Shown here in pieces: positions 32,645 to 41,326 of a DNA stretch of 64,000 bases (the first letter of the stretch is position 1; each line of letters begins with the position of its first letter). Location: the NCBI RefSeq assembly GCF_020447265.1, contig NZ_JAJADR010000004.1, positions 485,618 to 549,617 of the forward strand, given 5' to 3'. The notes under the pieces are model-generated. The model saw only the letters and a program-made list of their open reading frames with translations, was not told the origin of the DNA and did not search any database. This DNA comes from Hymenobacter lucidus (GTDB taxonomy: Bacteria > Bacteroidota > Bacteroidia > Cytophagales > Hymenobacteraceae). The position numbers and the translations under genes are program-made.

Positions 32645-32885
32645 GAGCGTAGGAGCAAAAAAGGAATGATGTGGGAAGAGATATTTGAGAGCAACAGCGT
32701 GCTCGAAAGATGATGGTATGCCCTTCTTACCGCAAAATCAGACGCAATTGTTGCGGATGAGTAAAGCTTTTCTTAAGAAGAAAGCCATTGGTAGCTAGCT
32801 GGTTTCCCGCAACTGGTAATAGGGTCAGGCTGTTGGATACAGCTCAATAAAGAAACGTTTCCGCGGCTGCTTGCCCCCCTTTAGC

Positions 32886-32893
32886 TACTTTTG
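32886..32893 (+). promoter_or_regulatory. -7 promoter element of the PagL-like gene
   Basis: TACTTTTG, an exact match, 22 nt before the first ATG of the PagL-like gene. The -33 element is not clear. Confidence 0.5.
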
Positions 32894-32915
32894 GGAGCTT
32901 GGATTCTACTGCTTT

Positions 32916-34025
32916 ATGATGATTCGCCTCGGTTTGCTCGTGACTATGCTGCTGGCAGCCACCGCCAGCCGGGCCCAGCTGCCTACCGCCCCCCACGACG
33001 CGCGTCCGCCCCTGATTTTGGGTCTATATGCGCAGGGTAGCTTTATTATTGCTCACACGCCCTCGGTGAAGCACTTGGCCGTGTCGCACCCCACGGGGCT
33101 GGAGCTGAACCTGCAGCGGCAGACCAATGGCTTGGAGCCCTGGCACGCTTGGTACAAGTACCCCAAAGTGGGCCTAGCCCTGGTATACTACGACTACCAC
33201 AACCCGATATTGGGCAAGTCGTACGCGGCCACAGTCTACATCAACAAGCAGTTTTACCGCACGGCCCGGCAGGAGCTGAATTTTCGTATCGGCACCGGAA
33301 TTGGCTTTTTCCCCACGCGCTTCGACCCGGAAACCAACCACCGCAACAACATCGTCAGCTCGCGGCTGAATGCCACGCTCCAAATGCGAATGGAATACGA
33401 CGTGGCCGTTGCGCCCCAATACGGTCTGCTGCTGGGCGTGGGGCTCAACCACTATTCCAACGGCGCTACCACCAAGCCCAACTTCGGCATCAACCTGCCC
33501 ACGGTATTTCTGGGGCTCAACTACCATCAGCAACGCCCTTTCCGGCCTCTGAGCACCGCCCCCACCGCCCGGCCCGACGACGTAGGCCGCAACTTCCTGG
33601 ATTTTAGCACCAGCATCGGCTTCAAGCAGCGCAACGAGTCGGACCGGCGCAAGTACAGCGTGCAGTCGGTATCGGCGGTGGTAGGCCGGCGCATCAACCG
33701 CAAGAGCAACCTGCTGCTGGGCGCCGAGGGCTTCTACGACCGGTCGTTATTGGTGCAGCTGCGCGACACCTCCCGCTCGGGCGAACAGCTGCCCGACGTG
33801 AAGAAAGCCGGCGTATTCGTGGGCCACGAACTGTTGTTTGGCCGGTTGGCCTTCGTGTCGCACCTTGGTTTTTATGTCTACAATCCTTACAAGTCCAACA
33901 AGTTCTACTACGAGCGGCTGGGCCTGAAATACCACTTCACCGAGCAGCTCTGGGGGGCCGTCGACTTGAAGGTGCACCGCGGTGCCGCCGATGTGGTGGA
34001 GCTGAAAGTAGGCGTGAAGCTGTAG
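32916..34025 (+). CDS. PagL-like acyloxyacyl hydrolase (lipid A 3-O-deacylase type)
   Basis: A 369-residue outer-membrane barrel with signal peptide (MMIRLGLLVTMLLAATASRAQ). The key motif GLNHYSNGATTKPNFGIN contains the His-x-Ser pair (HYS) that forms the PagL active site, preceded by LNFRIGTGIGFFPTRF, a strand conserved in the family. PagL removes the 3-O acyl chain of lipid A in the outer membrane. This protein is about twice the length of classic PagL (about 170 residues), as Bacteroidota homologues often are; residues about 225-369 form a second set of strands. Two adjacent ATGs (32916, 32919) are both possible. The exact substrate in this organism is inferred. Confidence 0.8.
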   Translation: MMIRLGLLVTMLLAATASRAQLPTAPHDARPPLILGLYAQGSFIIAHTPSVKHLAVSHPTGLELNLQRQTNGLEPWHAWYKYPKVGLALVYYDYHNPILGKSYAATVYINKQFYRTARQELNFRIGTGIGFFPTRFDPETNHRNNIVSSRLNATLQMRMEYDVAVAPQYGLLLGVGLNHYSNGATTKPNFGINLPTVFLGLNYHQQRPFRPLSTAPTARPDDVGRNFLDFSTSIGFKQRNESDRRKYSVQSVSAVVGRRINRKSNLLLGAEGFYDRSLLVQLRDTSRSGEQLPDVKKAGVFVGHELLFGRLAFVSHLGFYVYNPYKSNKFYYERLGLKYHFTEQLWGAVDLKVHRGAADVVELKVGVKL

Positions 34026-34209
34026 CGGTGAGATGGTGAATTTGTGACTTGTCGTCCGGTTGGGTTTGGTAGCGTCGAATGATGGTTCGGCATCTTTATT
34101 CGACGGTTGGGTAAGAGAAAATAGTGCGGTGGCCGGCCGGCTGCTTTCTTGCCGGAGCATTACCGGAGTTGCCACTGCACAACCTCACAATTTCACTAGT
34201 CCACCGCGC

Positions 34210-34917
34210 ATGGAAACGTTTCTGCTCCTGAACCGCTGGCTGCATATTACAGCGGGTTTTATCGGCTTCTTCGTGGCGCCGGCGGCACTGTATGTGCGCA
34301 AGGGTGGCGCGGCCCACCGGCTGTGGGGCCGCATTTTCTTCTGGGCCATGGTAGTGGCCGGTACTACGGCCATTGTTTCGGCTTCCCTCCACGGCCTCAC
34401 GTTCCTGCTGCTCACGGGCATTTTTAGCTTATATCTGGCTTGGTTTGGCTACCGCTCGGTGTATCATAAGCGCCTGAGCCGGGGAGAGGTGCGGCCCGCC
34501 CTAGTCGATTGGCTGGGTGTGGGCCTCGGCACGGCCGTTTTCGCCGGTACACTGTTGTATGGTCTGCTGCAAATCAAAACCAACCCCGTGCCGGTGGTTT
34601 TCGGCATCATAGGCCTGATGACGACCCTGCGCCAGGCCCGGGCTTTCCGGCAGCGGGGGCCGTGGACGGCAGGCCAGTGGCTGCTCAATCATATGTCGGG
34701 CTTTGTAGGCTCCTACATAGCGGCGGTATCGGCCTTTTCCGCTACCAGCCTCACGTTTATTCCCTTTCCGCTGAACTTCCTGTGGCCCACGCTGGTCATG
34801 GTTCCGCCCCTGATCTGGGTGCAGCGCCGTTACAAAAAGCAGTTTGCCGCTGGCCGCCACCCCGAAAAAGTAGTGGAAGTCCGGATTCAACCCGAGCTGG
34901 CCGGAGCCGTGCGGTAA
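34210..34917 (+). CDS. DUF2306-like integral membrane protein
   Basis: A 235-residue protein with about six or seven transmembrane helices. It opens with LNRWLHITAGFIGFFVAPAAL and KGGAAHRLWGRIFFWAM, which match my memory of DUF2306-type membrane proteins. The second half contains LMTTLRQARAFRQRGP and NHMSGFVGSYIAAVSAFSA, with His and Arg residues at helix ends. The function is unknown. The ATG at 34210 follows a long non-conserved in-frame leader, which I excluded. It is 8 nt from the convergent end of pyrD. Confidence 0.65.
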   Translation: METFLLLNRWLHITAGFIGFFVAPAALYVRKGGAAHRLWGRIFFWAMVVAGTTAIVSASLHGLTFLLLTGIFSLYLAWFGYRSVYHKRLSRGEVRPALVDWLGVGLGTAVFAGTLLYGLLQIKTNPVPVVFGIIGLMTTLRQARAFRQRGPWTAGQWLLNHMSGFVGSYIAAVSAFSATSLTFIPFPLNFLWPTLVMVPPLIWVQRRYKKQFAAGRHPEKVVEVRIQPELAGAVR

Positions 34918-34924
34918 GCGCCTG

Positions 34925-35959
34925 TTATTGCTTTGCCACCAGCGCTTGGTTGATGCGCTTCACCAGGGCCGGGCCTTCGTAGATAAACCCGGTGTAGAGC
35001 TGCACCAAGGCCGCGCCGGCCGCCAGCTTTTCCTGCGCATCGGCCGCCGAAGCAATACCACCAACGCCAATAATGGGCAGGGCCCCGTCGGAGTGGCGGT
35101 GTAGGTAGCGAATTACCTCGGTGGCCCGCTGCCGCAGGGGGCGGCCACTCAGCCCACCCGCTCCAATAGCCGCCAACTGCGCTGCCGAAGTCTGCAGATT
35201 GTCTCGCGCAATGGTCGTATTCGTGGCTACCAGCCCGCTGAGGTTGGTTTCCCGGGCAATGGTCAGGATGTCATCGAGCTGGCCGTCGGTAAGGTCGGGC
35301 GCTATTTTGAGCAGCAGCGGCTTGGGTTGGGCTTTGGCCTGGTTGGCTTCCTGCACCTGCTGCAACAGCCGAATCAGCGGCTCCTTTTCCTGGAGTTGCC
35401 GCAGATTCGGCGTGTTCGGCGAGCTGACGTTGACTACAAAATAGTCCACTGTATCGAAGAGTTCCTCAAAGCAGGCCACGTAGTCGGCGGCGGCCTGCTC
35501 GTTGGGCGTGTCCTTGTTCTTGCCGATGTTGCCGCCGATAATGATATCGGAGCGGCGCTGCCGGAGTCGCCGGGCCGCCGCCGCCGCGCCCTCGTTGTTG
35601 AAGCCCATGCGGTTTATCAGCGCCTCGTCGCCCGGAAGCCGAAACAGGCGCGGCGTGGGGTTGCCCGGCTGGGCTCGAGGCGTCACCGTGCCGATTTCCA
35701 CAAAGCCAAACCCCAACGCTGCCAGCTCGTCGGTCAGCTCGGCATTCTTGTCGAAGCCTGCCGCCAAGCCCACCGGATTCCGGAATTTCAACCCGAAAAC
35801 CTCCCGTTCCAGCCCCGGATGCGCGAAATCGTAGAGCCCCCGCAGCAGTGCCGCCGTGCCGGGCAGCCGGTAGCCCCGCTTCAGGTTGTCGAAAACAAAG
35901 TGGTGCGCCTGCTCCGCATCGAGCCGGAAAAGCAGGGGTTTGAGCAAGGCGTTGTACAT
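34925..35959 (-). CDS. pyrD: Dihydroorotate dehydrogenase (quinone), class 2
   Basis: A 344-residue membrane-associated flavoenzyme that oxidises dihydroorotate to orotate in pyrimidine synthesis, using quinone. The N-terminal helices (LLKPLLFRLDAEQAHHFVF) are the membrane-associated extension of class 2 enzymes. Visible motifs are NPVGLAAGFDKNAE (FMN binding), GFNNEG, the catalytic serine in VNVSSPNTPNLR, the lysine in LLKIAPDL, TNTTI and IGVGGI. The ATG at 35959 gives the canonical MYNALLKPLLF start. The promoter region carries a TACCTTGC-like box. It is convergent with the DUF2306-like gene. Confidence 0.97.
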   Translation of the reverse strand: MYNALLKPLLFRLDAEQAHHFVFDNLKRGYRLPGTAALLRGLYDFAHPGLEREVFGLKFRNPVGLAAGFDKNAELTDELAALGFGFVEIGTVTPRAQPGNPTPRLFRLPGDEALINRMGFNNEGAAAAARRLRQRRSDIIIGGNIGKNKDTPNEQAAADYVACFEELFDTVDYFVVNVSSPNTPNLRQLQEKEPLIRLLQQVQEANQAKAQPKPLLLKIAPDLTDGQLDDILTIARETNLSGLVATNTTIARDNLQTSAAQLAAIGAGGLSGRPLRQRATEVIRYLHRHSDGALPIIGVGGIASAADAQEKLAAGAALVQLYTGFIYEGPALVKRINQALVAKQ

Positions 35960-36121
35960 GGCAGGCCGCAAGGTATACGGGCACAAAGCTCCCACTTATT
36001 TCGGTAGAATTTGGCCTCATTAAAGCCCTCGGCTGCTAAGTTTTTTACAGAAATTATCTAACTGATACTAAGCCTGCTATCCAGTAATTGGCGAAGTATT
36101 GCCAAACTCGTCCTGCAAAAG

Positions 36122-36153
36122 TTTGGACAATAGCCCTTATTCTGCCACTTTTG
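36122..36153 (+). promoter_or_regulatory. Promoter of tRNA-Lys
   Basis: TTTG at 36122-36125, a 20-nt spacer, then CACTTTTG at 36146-36153 (one mismatch from TAnnTTTG). The same arrangement recurs at 63802-63833. Confidence 0.5.
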
Positions 36154-36192
36154 CAACCCCGAAACGCGAATCACGATTCGTCAACGGGTAAC

Positions 36193-36268
36193 GATTCTGT
36201 AGCTCAGCTGGTAGAGCAGTACACTTTTAATGTACGGGTCCTGGGTTCGAATCCCAGCGGGATCACCA
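36193..36268 (+). tRNA. tRNA-Lys (anticodon TTT)
   Basis: Full cloverleaf: acceptor GATTCTG pairs with CGGGATC (two G-T wobbles), D-arm GCTC/GAGC, anticodon stem GTACA/TGTAC with loop CTTTTAA (anticodon TTT), and T-arm CTGGG/CCCAG around TTCGAAT. The discriminator is A and CCA is encoded (to 36268). Confidence 0.95.
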
Positions 36269-36304
36269 AAGCCCGGTCTGCAATCCGCAGGCCGGGCTTT
36301 TTTT
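36269..36304 (+). terminator. Terminator of tRNA-Lys
   Basis: The stem AAGCCCGGTCTGC with GCAGGCCGGGCTT is followed by seven T's, starting right after the encoded CCA. Confidence 0.9.
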
Positions 36305-36386
36305 ATGTGGTAACGGTCTACACCTGCTCTTTCTGCGCCGTGGCAGGGCGATAAGTGCTGTCATAAGGTAAAACGGGGCGGCTGCT

Positions 36387-37925
36387 TTACCCAGCCCAGC
36401 CTTCCCGGTCGAGGCTGCGGTACTGAATAGCTTCAGCCAGATGCTCCAGCCGGATTTCTTCCGAGCCGCCCAGATCAGCAATGGTGCGGGCTACTTTCAG
36501 GATCCGGTCGTAGGCACGGGCGGAGAGGCCGAGGCGCTCCATAGCTGTCTTGAGCAGGCTGCGGCCCGCATCGTCAATCTGGCAAAGTTCCTTCACCATC
36601 TGGGACGGCATCATGGCGTTGGAGTGAATTTCAGGAAATTCCCCAAACCTCTTCGTCTGCACGGCTCGGGCGGTTTCTACCCGCTGCTGAATGTTCTCAC
36701 TGGTTTCGGCCTTGCGCATTTCTGTCATCTGGTCGAAGGTTACGGGCGTCACTTCCACGTGTAGGTCAATACGGTCTAGGAGCGGACCGCTGACTTTGTT
36801 GAGGTAGCGCTGCACCACGCCGGGGCCGCACACACATTCTTTCTCCGGATGATTGTAATAGCCGCACGGGCACGGATTCATACTCGCTATAAGCATGAAG
36901 TTAGAGGGAAAGTCGATGCTGATCTTGGCCCGCGAAATCGTGACGCGGCGCTCCTCCAGCGGCTGACGCATCACTTCCAGCACCGTGCGCTTGAATTCCG
37001 GCAGTTCATCCAGAAACAGCACACCGTTGTGGGCCAGCGAGATTTCGCCTGGCTGCGGATTGCCGCCGCCGCCCACCAGCGCCACGTCGGAAATAGTGTG
37101 GTGCGGTGAGCGGAACGGCCGGGTAGTGAGCAGCGACGCATTGGCCCCGAGCTTGCCGGCCACCGAATGAATCTTGGTAGTTTCGAGGGCTTCCTGAATG
37201 GAAAGAGCTGGCAGAATACTGGGCAGGCGTTTGGCCAGCATGGTTTTGCCCGCGCCGGGCGGCCCGATCATAATAACGTTGTGGCCGCCAGCCGCTGCTA
37301 TTTCCAGAGCCCGCTTGATGTTTTCCTGGCCCTGCACGTCGGCAAAGTCGGCGGCGTACTGGTTGGCCGTGTTCTGGAACACGCTGCGGGTATCGAGCTG
37401 CAGCGGCTCAATTTCCAGGCGACCCTCAAAAAAGTCGATGGCTTGCTGCATGTTTTCCACCGCAATAACGTCGAGGTTGTTCACGATGGCCGCTTCCTGG
37501 GCATTGGCACGGGGCAGAATAAAGCCCTTAAAGCCTTCCTTGCGGGCCTGAATGGCAATGGGCAGCACCCCACGAATCGGGCGCAGCTCACCGTCCAATG
37601 CCAGCTCACCCATGATGATGTACTCGCCGAGCCGCTCGGTAGTAAGCTGCTGGGAGGCGTGCAGAATGCCCAGCGCAATGGGCAAATCGTAGGCCGAGCC
37701 TTCCTTGCGAATGTCGGCCGGAGCCATATTCACTACAACTTTCGTGCGTGGCATGCGGTAGCCCCGCATTTTCAGGGCCGACTCCACCCGTTGCTGGCTT
37801 TCCTTGATGGCATTGTCGGGCAGCCCGACCACGTAGAAATTGGTGCCCTGGGATACGACTACTTCAATGGTAATGGTGTTGGCGTTGACGCCCTGCACGG
37901 CCGAGCCGTAGGTTTTAGTAAGCAT
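36387..37925 (-). CDS. comM: YifB/ComM family AAA ATPase (Mg chelatase-like)
   Basis: A 512-residue cytoplasmic ATPase. The N-terminal ChlI-like domain (residues about 20-140, MLTKTYGSAVQGVNA start) precedes the AAA domain with Walker A GPPGAGKTM, Walker B LFLDELPEF, sensor region FMLIASMNPCPCGYY and arginine-finger region LDRIDLHVEV. The cysteine-rich loop CPCGYYNHPEKECVCGPG is conserved in the family. The C-terminal Mg-chelatase domain ends AIQYRSLDRE. ComM is a branch-migration helicase acting in natural transformation in other bacteria; here that role is inferred by homology. The gene is monocistronic and separated from gmhA by a terminator. Confidence 0.93.
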   Translation of the reverse strand: MLTKTYGSAVQGVNANTITIEVVVSQGTNFYVVGLPDNAIKESQQRVESALKMRGYRMPRTKVVVNMAPADIRKEGSAYDLPIALGILHASQQLTTERLGEYIIMGELALDGELRPIRGVLPIAIQARKEGFKGFILPRANAQEAAIVNNLDVIAVENMQQAIDFFEGRLEIEPLQLDTRSVFQNTANQYAADFADVQGQENIKRALEIAAAGGHNVIMIGPPGAGKTMLAKRLPSILPALSIQEALETTKIHSVAGKLGANASLLTTRPFRSPHHTISDVALVGGGGNPQPGEISLAHNGVLFLDELPEFKRTVLEVMRQPLEERRVTISRAKISIDFPSNFMLIASMNPCPCGYYNHPEKECVCGPGVVQRYLNKVSGPLLDRIDLHVEVTPVTFDQMTEMRKAETSENIQQRVETARAVQTKRFGEFPEIHSNAMMPSQMVKELCQIDDAGRSLLKTAMERLGLSARAYDRILKVARTIADLGGSEEIRLEHLAEAIQYRSLDREGWAG

Positions 37926-37997
37926 TCTGGGGTAAGGATAAGTCGATAATGAATTCGGAGTCTAAAGATAGGAGAGTATAGCAGTACTTAGGTATAG

Positions 37998-38028
37998 AAA
38001 AAGCCAGCCCGTTGCGGGGCTGGCTTTT
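37998..38028 (-). terminator. Terminator of gmhA
   Basis: The stem AAAGCCAGCCC / GGGCTGGCTTT around GTTGCGG has A's on the left flank that form a T-run in the minus direction. Confidence 0.8.
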
Positions 38029-38050
38029 GGTACTCTTTGAAAGCAAATGC

Positions 38051-38644
38051 TTAGGCCGGCTCGGCCATCAGCTGCTCGATGAGCATAATCATGATGTGGA
38101 TGGCCTTGATGTGGACTTCCTGAATCCGGTCGGCAAAGCCGGTGTGGGGCACCCGGATTTCCACGTCGCTGAGGGTAGCCAGCTGGCCACCATCTTTGCC
38201 GGTGAGGCTCACAACCTGCATGCCGCTGGCTTTGGCGGCTTCGGCGGCGCGCAGCACGTTGGGCGAGTTGCCGCTGGTGCTGATGGCCAACAGCACGTCG
38301 CCGGGGCGTCCCAGGGCCTGCACGTAGCGGCTAAACACATGGTCGTAGCCGTAGTCGTTGGCTACGCAGCTCATGTGCGAGGCCTCGGTGAGGGCAATGG
38401 CACCCAGGGCGGGCCGGTCGAGGCGGTAGCGGCCACTGAGCTCCTCGGCGAAGTGCTGGGCGTCACAGAGGGAGCCGCCGTTGCCGCAGGTCAGGATTTT
38501 GCCGTGCTGCCGAAGGCTGGCGGCCATCAGGCGGGCAGCCTGCTCGATGTGGGCCAGGTTGTCGGGGTCGGCCAGAAAACGGTCGAGCACGGTGCGCGCT
38601 TCGTTCAGCTCGGCGCGGATGAGGTCAGTCAGGGGTACGGTCAC
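38051..38644 (-). CDS. gmhA: Phosphoheptose isomerase
   Basis: A 197-residue SIS-domain enzyme that converts sedoheptulose 7-phosphate to D-glycero-manno-heptose 7-phosphate for LPS inner core. It contains CGNGGSLCDAQHFAEEL with the zinc/catalytic His and Glu residues, SGRYRLDRPA, ISTSGNSPNV (sugar phosphate binding) and the C-terminal helix EVHIKAIHIMIMLIEQL. The start is a GTG at 38644. A TAACTTTG box ends only 4 nt before it (38649-38656), overlapping the stop codon of the upstream gene, so the message may be leaderless. It sits in an envelope-related neighbourhood with the MsbA-like exporter. Confidence 0.93.
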   Translation of the reverse strand: MTVPLTDLIRAELNEARTVLDRFLADPDNLAHIEQAARLMAASLRQHGKILTCGNGGSLCDAQHFAEELSGRYRLDRPALGAIALTEASHMSCVANDYGYDHVFSRYVQALGRPGDVLLAISTSGNSPNVLRAAEAAKASGMQVVSLTGKDGGQLATLSDVEIRVPHTGFADRIQEVHIKAIHIMIMLIEQLMAEPA

Positions 38645-38648
38645 GAAG

Positions 38649-38656
38649 CAAAGTTA
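38649..38656 (-). promoter_or_regulatory. -7 element immediately before the gmhA start
   Basis: The minus strand reads TAACTTTG, whose TAA is also the stop codon of the upstream gene (38654-38656). Only four bases separate it from the GTG start. Confidence 0.55.
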
Positions 38657-39241
38657 CAACCCGGCGCGGTTGTCGGGGTGGTTATCGGGCGCGGGATGGA
38701 TAATGGTGTTGGGCTGTTGCACTGGCGCGTTCATCAGGCCGGGGTCCGACTGCGGAAAGGTAGGATGCTCCACGTCGTGGCCGGGCGTTACGGTGCCACT
38801 GCCGGCAGGCGGAATGGCCGAGTCGATATATACCGGGGCCGGTGCTACCGGGCCCGACTGGTACACCGTGGTGGGCGCGGGAGCAACGGGGGCGGTAGTC
38901 GTGGTAGTAGCCGTCGTGACGGTGCGCTGCTGGAAATCCCGCTCGCGCTGGTCAATCTGCTGGTCGTAGAGCTTGGCCTTAAGCTCGTTGATTTTCCCGT
39001 TGAGCACGTTAGTTTCACGGCGCAGCAGGGCACTGTCCATGTTTTCGGTGATGAGCTGCAGCGCCAGCAGCACGGCTCCTACGATGAAGAGCGTGTTGTA
39101 GAACGTGGCCAGGCCGGCATCACCGCTCAGGTTGAAGGTGGAGGCGAAGGTGTCGCGGGCGGCGGGGCTGAAGACGAACAGCAGCGCCAGCAGCAGGTAC
39201 ACCATCACCAGAATCGTAACCAGGCGTTTGAGAGCAAGCAT
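38654..39241 (-). CDS. Hypothetical membrane protein with coiled coil and Thr/Pro-rich tail
   Basis: A 195-residue protein. Two hydrophobic helices (residues about 6-24 and about 46-64: NTLFIVGAVLLALQLI) are followed by a short coiled-coil-like stretch (RRETNVLNGKINELKAKLYDQQIDQRE in two pieces) and a low-complexity tail rich in Thr, Ala, Pro and Val. The tail's sequence composition suggests an extended, exposed linker. No family is recognised. The ATG at 39241 was chosen over an upstream start at 39289 because the first helix begins there. Its stop codon overlaps the -7 element of gmhA. Confidence 0.7.
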   Translation of the reverse strand: MLALKRLVTILVMVYLLLALLFVFSPAARDTFASTFNLSGDAGLATFYNTLFIVGAVLLALQLITENMDSALLRRETNVLNGKINELKAKLYDQQIDQRERDFQQRTVTTATTTTTAPVAPAPTTVYQSGPVAPAPVYIDSAIPPAGSGTVTPGHDVEHPTFPQSDPGLMNAPVQQPNTIIHPAPDNHPDNRAGL

Positions 39242-39429
39242 AGAAGGGAGAAAGCTAAAATTCCGGAAAAGCCGGTGGCTGTTCCACACGGATGCCGCAT
39301 TGGCGCACTAAATATAGGTTTTCACCAATTTAGAATCGTGGAACAAGCCCGGCAACGTGCCCATAAACGCAGGGAAGCCCGCTACAGTTGGCACAACCGG
39401 GATTTCAGCACTATTCTGACCCCGCAGCG

Positions 39430-41268
39430 TTACGGCAGCACGCCGTTGGTCTGCATCGAATTCAGGCGCTGGTACACGCCGCCTTCGCGCCGCAGCAACT
39501 CGTCGTGGGTGCCGCGCTCCACGATGCGGCCCTGCTGGAGCACCACGATTTCGTCTGCGTGCTGAATAGTGCTCAGGCGGTGGGCAATGACGAGGGAAGT
39601 ACGGTTCTGCATCAGGCGCGTGAGGGCTTCCTGCACCAGCTTTTCGCTTTCGGTGTCGAGGGCGGAGGTGGCTTCGTCCAGAATCAGGATGGGCGGATTG
39701 CGCAGAATGGCCCGCGCAATGCTCAGGCGCTGGCGCTGCCCGCCCGAGAGACGGCTGCCCCGGTCGCCGATGATGGTCTGGTAGCCGTCGGGGGCCTGCA
39801 TAATGAACTCGTGGGCGTTGGCAATCCGGGCGGCTTCTATTACTTGCTCGTCGGTGGCCTGGGTGTTGAAGCGGATGTTGCTCAGAATCGTGTCGTTGAA
39901 CAGGATACTTTCCTGGGTCACGATGCCCATCTGGTCGCGCACGGAGTGAATGGTGCAGTCGCGCACCTCGTAGCCGTCGATGAGGATCTGGCCGCCGGTG
40001 GGGTCGTAGAAGCGGGGCAGCAAATCGGCCAGGGTACTTTTGCCGCCGCCCGAGGGGCCCACCAGCGCAATGGTTTTGCCCTTCGGAATGATCAAATTGA
40101 TGTCCTGCAATACGGGGGTGTCGCCGTAAGCAAACTGCAGGTTGCGCAGCTCAATCTGGTGCTCGAAGGCGGGTAGTACCCGCGCGCCGGGCTGGTCGCG
40201 AATGGCCGGCTCGGTGTCGATGATGCTCAGGACCCGCTCGCCGGCTACCAGGCCCCGCTGGATGTTGCCAAACGACGACGAAAGCGACTTGGCCGGCGTG
40301 AGCACCTGCGAAAACATGATGATGTAGGCAATAAAAGAGGCCGCCTTGAGGTCGGAGGTGCCGCCCAGCACGAGCGTGCCGCCGAAGTAAAGCAGGCCCG
40401 CTACGACTAGCACGCCGGCAAACTCGGAGAAGGGCGAGGCCAGGTCCCGGATGTTGTCGATGCGGCGCGAGGTGCGGGCGTACTGGTCGTTCTGGTCCTC
40501 AAACTTGCCCTTGATGTAGGCCTGGGCGTTGAAGGCCTTGATGACGCGCATGCCGCCCAGCGTCTCATCAATCACCGACATCATCGAGCCTAGCGTGCTC
40601 TGGCTGGTTTTGGCCTGGGTGCGCAGGCGCTTGGAGAGAGCCGCAATCATGCCGCCCGAAATAGGCAGCAGCACCAGCGAAAACAGCGTGAGCTTGGTAG
40701 AAAATGAGAACAGCACCACAAAGTAGGCCACGATGTAGAGCGGGTCGCGGACGACACCCTGCAGGGTATTGACCACTGAAATTTCCACTTCCTGCACGTC
40801 GTTGGTGAAGCGCGACATCATATCGCCCTTGCGGCCCGACGAGAAGTAGCCCAGCTGCAGCTGAATCACGCGGTTGTAAAGGTCGCGGCGCAGGTTGCGA
40901 ATCACGCGGGACCGGACGCGGGCCGCGATGCGCAAGCTCAGGTAGCGGAATACGTTGCTGAAAAAGACCGACGTTATAAGCACCAGACACACAAAAAGCA
41001 GCGCGCCCAGCTTGCCGTAGGTCGAGATGACGTGGCCGAAGTAGTAATAAAACGTGCCCGTGACGTAGTCCAGCGTGGGGGCAAACGTGGGCAGAGTAGC
41101 AGGAATTTCGAGCGCGCCGGTTTGCTCAAACAGCACGTTCAGCATCGGAATCATCAGGGCAAAGTTGCCGATGCCGAAGAAGATGCCCAGGATGGTGTAG
41201 AGTAGGTACAGCGGCAGAAAGTCGGCGAAGGGCCGCGCGTACTGCAGAATGCGGAGGTAGGTCTTCAT
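39430..41268 (-). CDS. MsbA-like ABC exporter (permease fused to ATPase)
   Basis: A 612-residue half-transporter. The N-terminal domain has about six transmembrane helices (residues about 15-330); the C-terminal ATPase domain has Walker A GPSGGGKST, Q-loop TQESILFND, signature LSGGQRQRL, Walker B ILILDEATSALD and switch histidine AHRLST. Such homodimers flip lipids, lipid A precursor (MsbA) or drugs across the inner membrane; the neighbouring gmhA makes lipid export plausible, but the substrate is not known. A TACCTTTG box (41277-41284) ends 8 nt before the ATG, so the leader is extremely short. Confidence 0.92.
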   Translation of the reverse strand: MKTYLRILQYARPFADFLPLYLLYTILGIFFGIGNFALMIPMLNVLFEQTGALEIPATLPTFAPTLDYVTGTFYYYFGHVISTYGKLGALLFVCLVLITSVFFSNVFRYLSLRIAARVRSRVIRNLRRDLYNRVIQLQLGYFSSGRKGDMMSRFTNDVQEVEISVVNTLQGVVRDPLYIVAYFVVLFSFSTKLTLFSLVLLPISGGMIAALSKRLRTQAKTSQSTLGSMMSVIDETLGGMRVIKAFNAQAYIKGKFEDQNDQYARTSRRIDNIRDLASPFSEFAGVLVVAGLLYFGGTLVLGGTSDLKAASFIAYIIMFSQVLTPAKSLSSSFGNIQRGLVAGERVLSIIDTEPAIRDQPGARVLPAFEHQIELRNLQFAYGDTPVLQDINLIIPKGKTIALVGPSGGGKSTLADLLPRFYDPTGGQILIDGYEVRDCTIHSVRDQMGIVTQESILFNDTILSNIRFNTQATDEQVIEAARIANAHEFIMQAPDGYQTIIGDRGSRLSGGQRQRLSIARAILRNPPILILDEATSALDTESEKLVQEALTRLMQNRTSLVIAHRLSTIQHADEIVVLQQGRIVERGTHDELLRREGGVYQRLNSMQTNGVLP

Positions 41269-41276
41269 AAGAACGT

Positions 41277-41284
41277 CAAAGGTA
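41277..41284 (-). promoter_or_regulatory. -7 promoter element of the ABC exporter
   Basis: The minus strand reads TACCTTTG, an exact match, ending 8 nt before the ATG. Confidence 0.55.
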
Positions 41285-41326
41285 ACCCCGGATTCGGGTT
41301 GCGCCCCGGCTGGGCGGGCGGCCGCG

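Noticed and set aside
36193..36268. Possible integration site in the tRNA-Lys gene
   Set aside because: No integrase or repeated tRNA 3' fragment is seen nearby.
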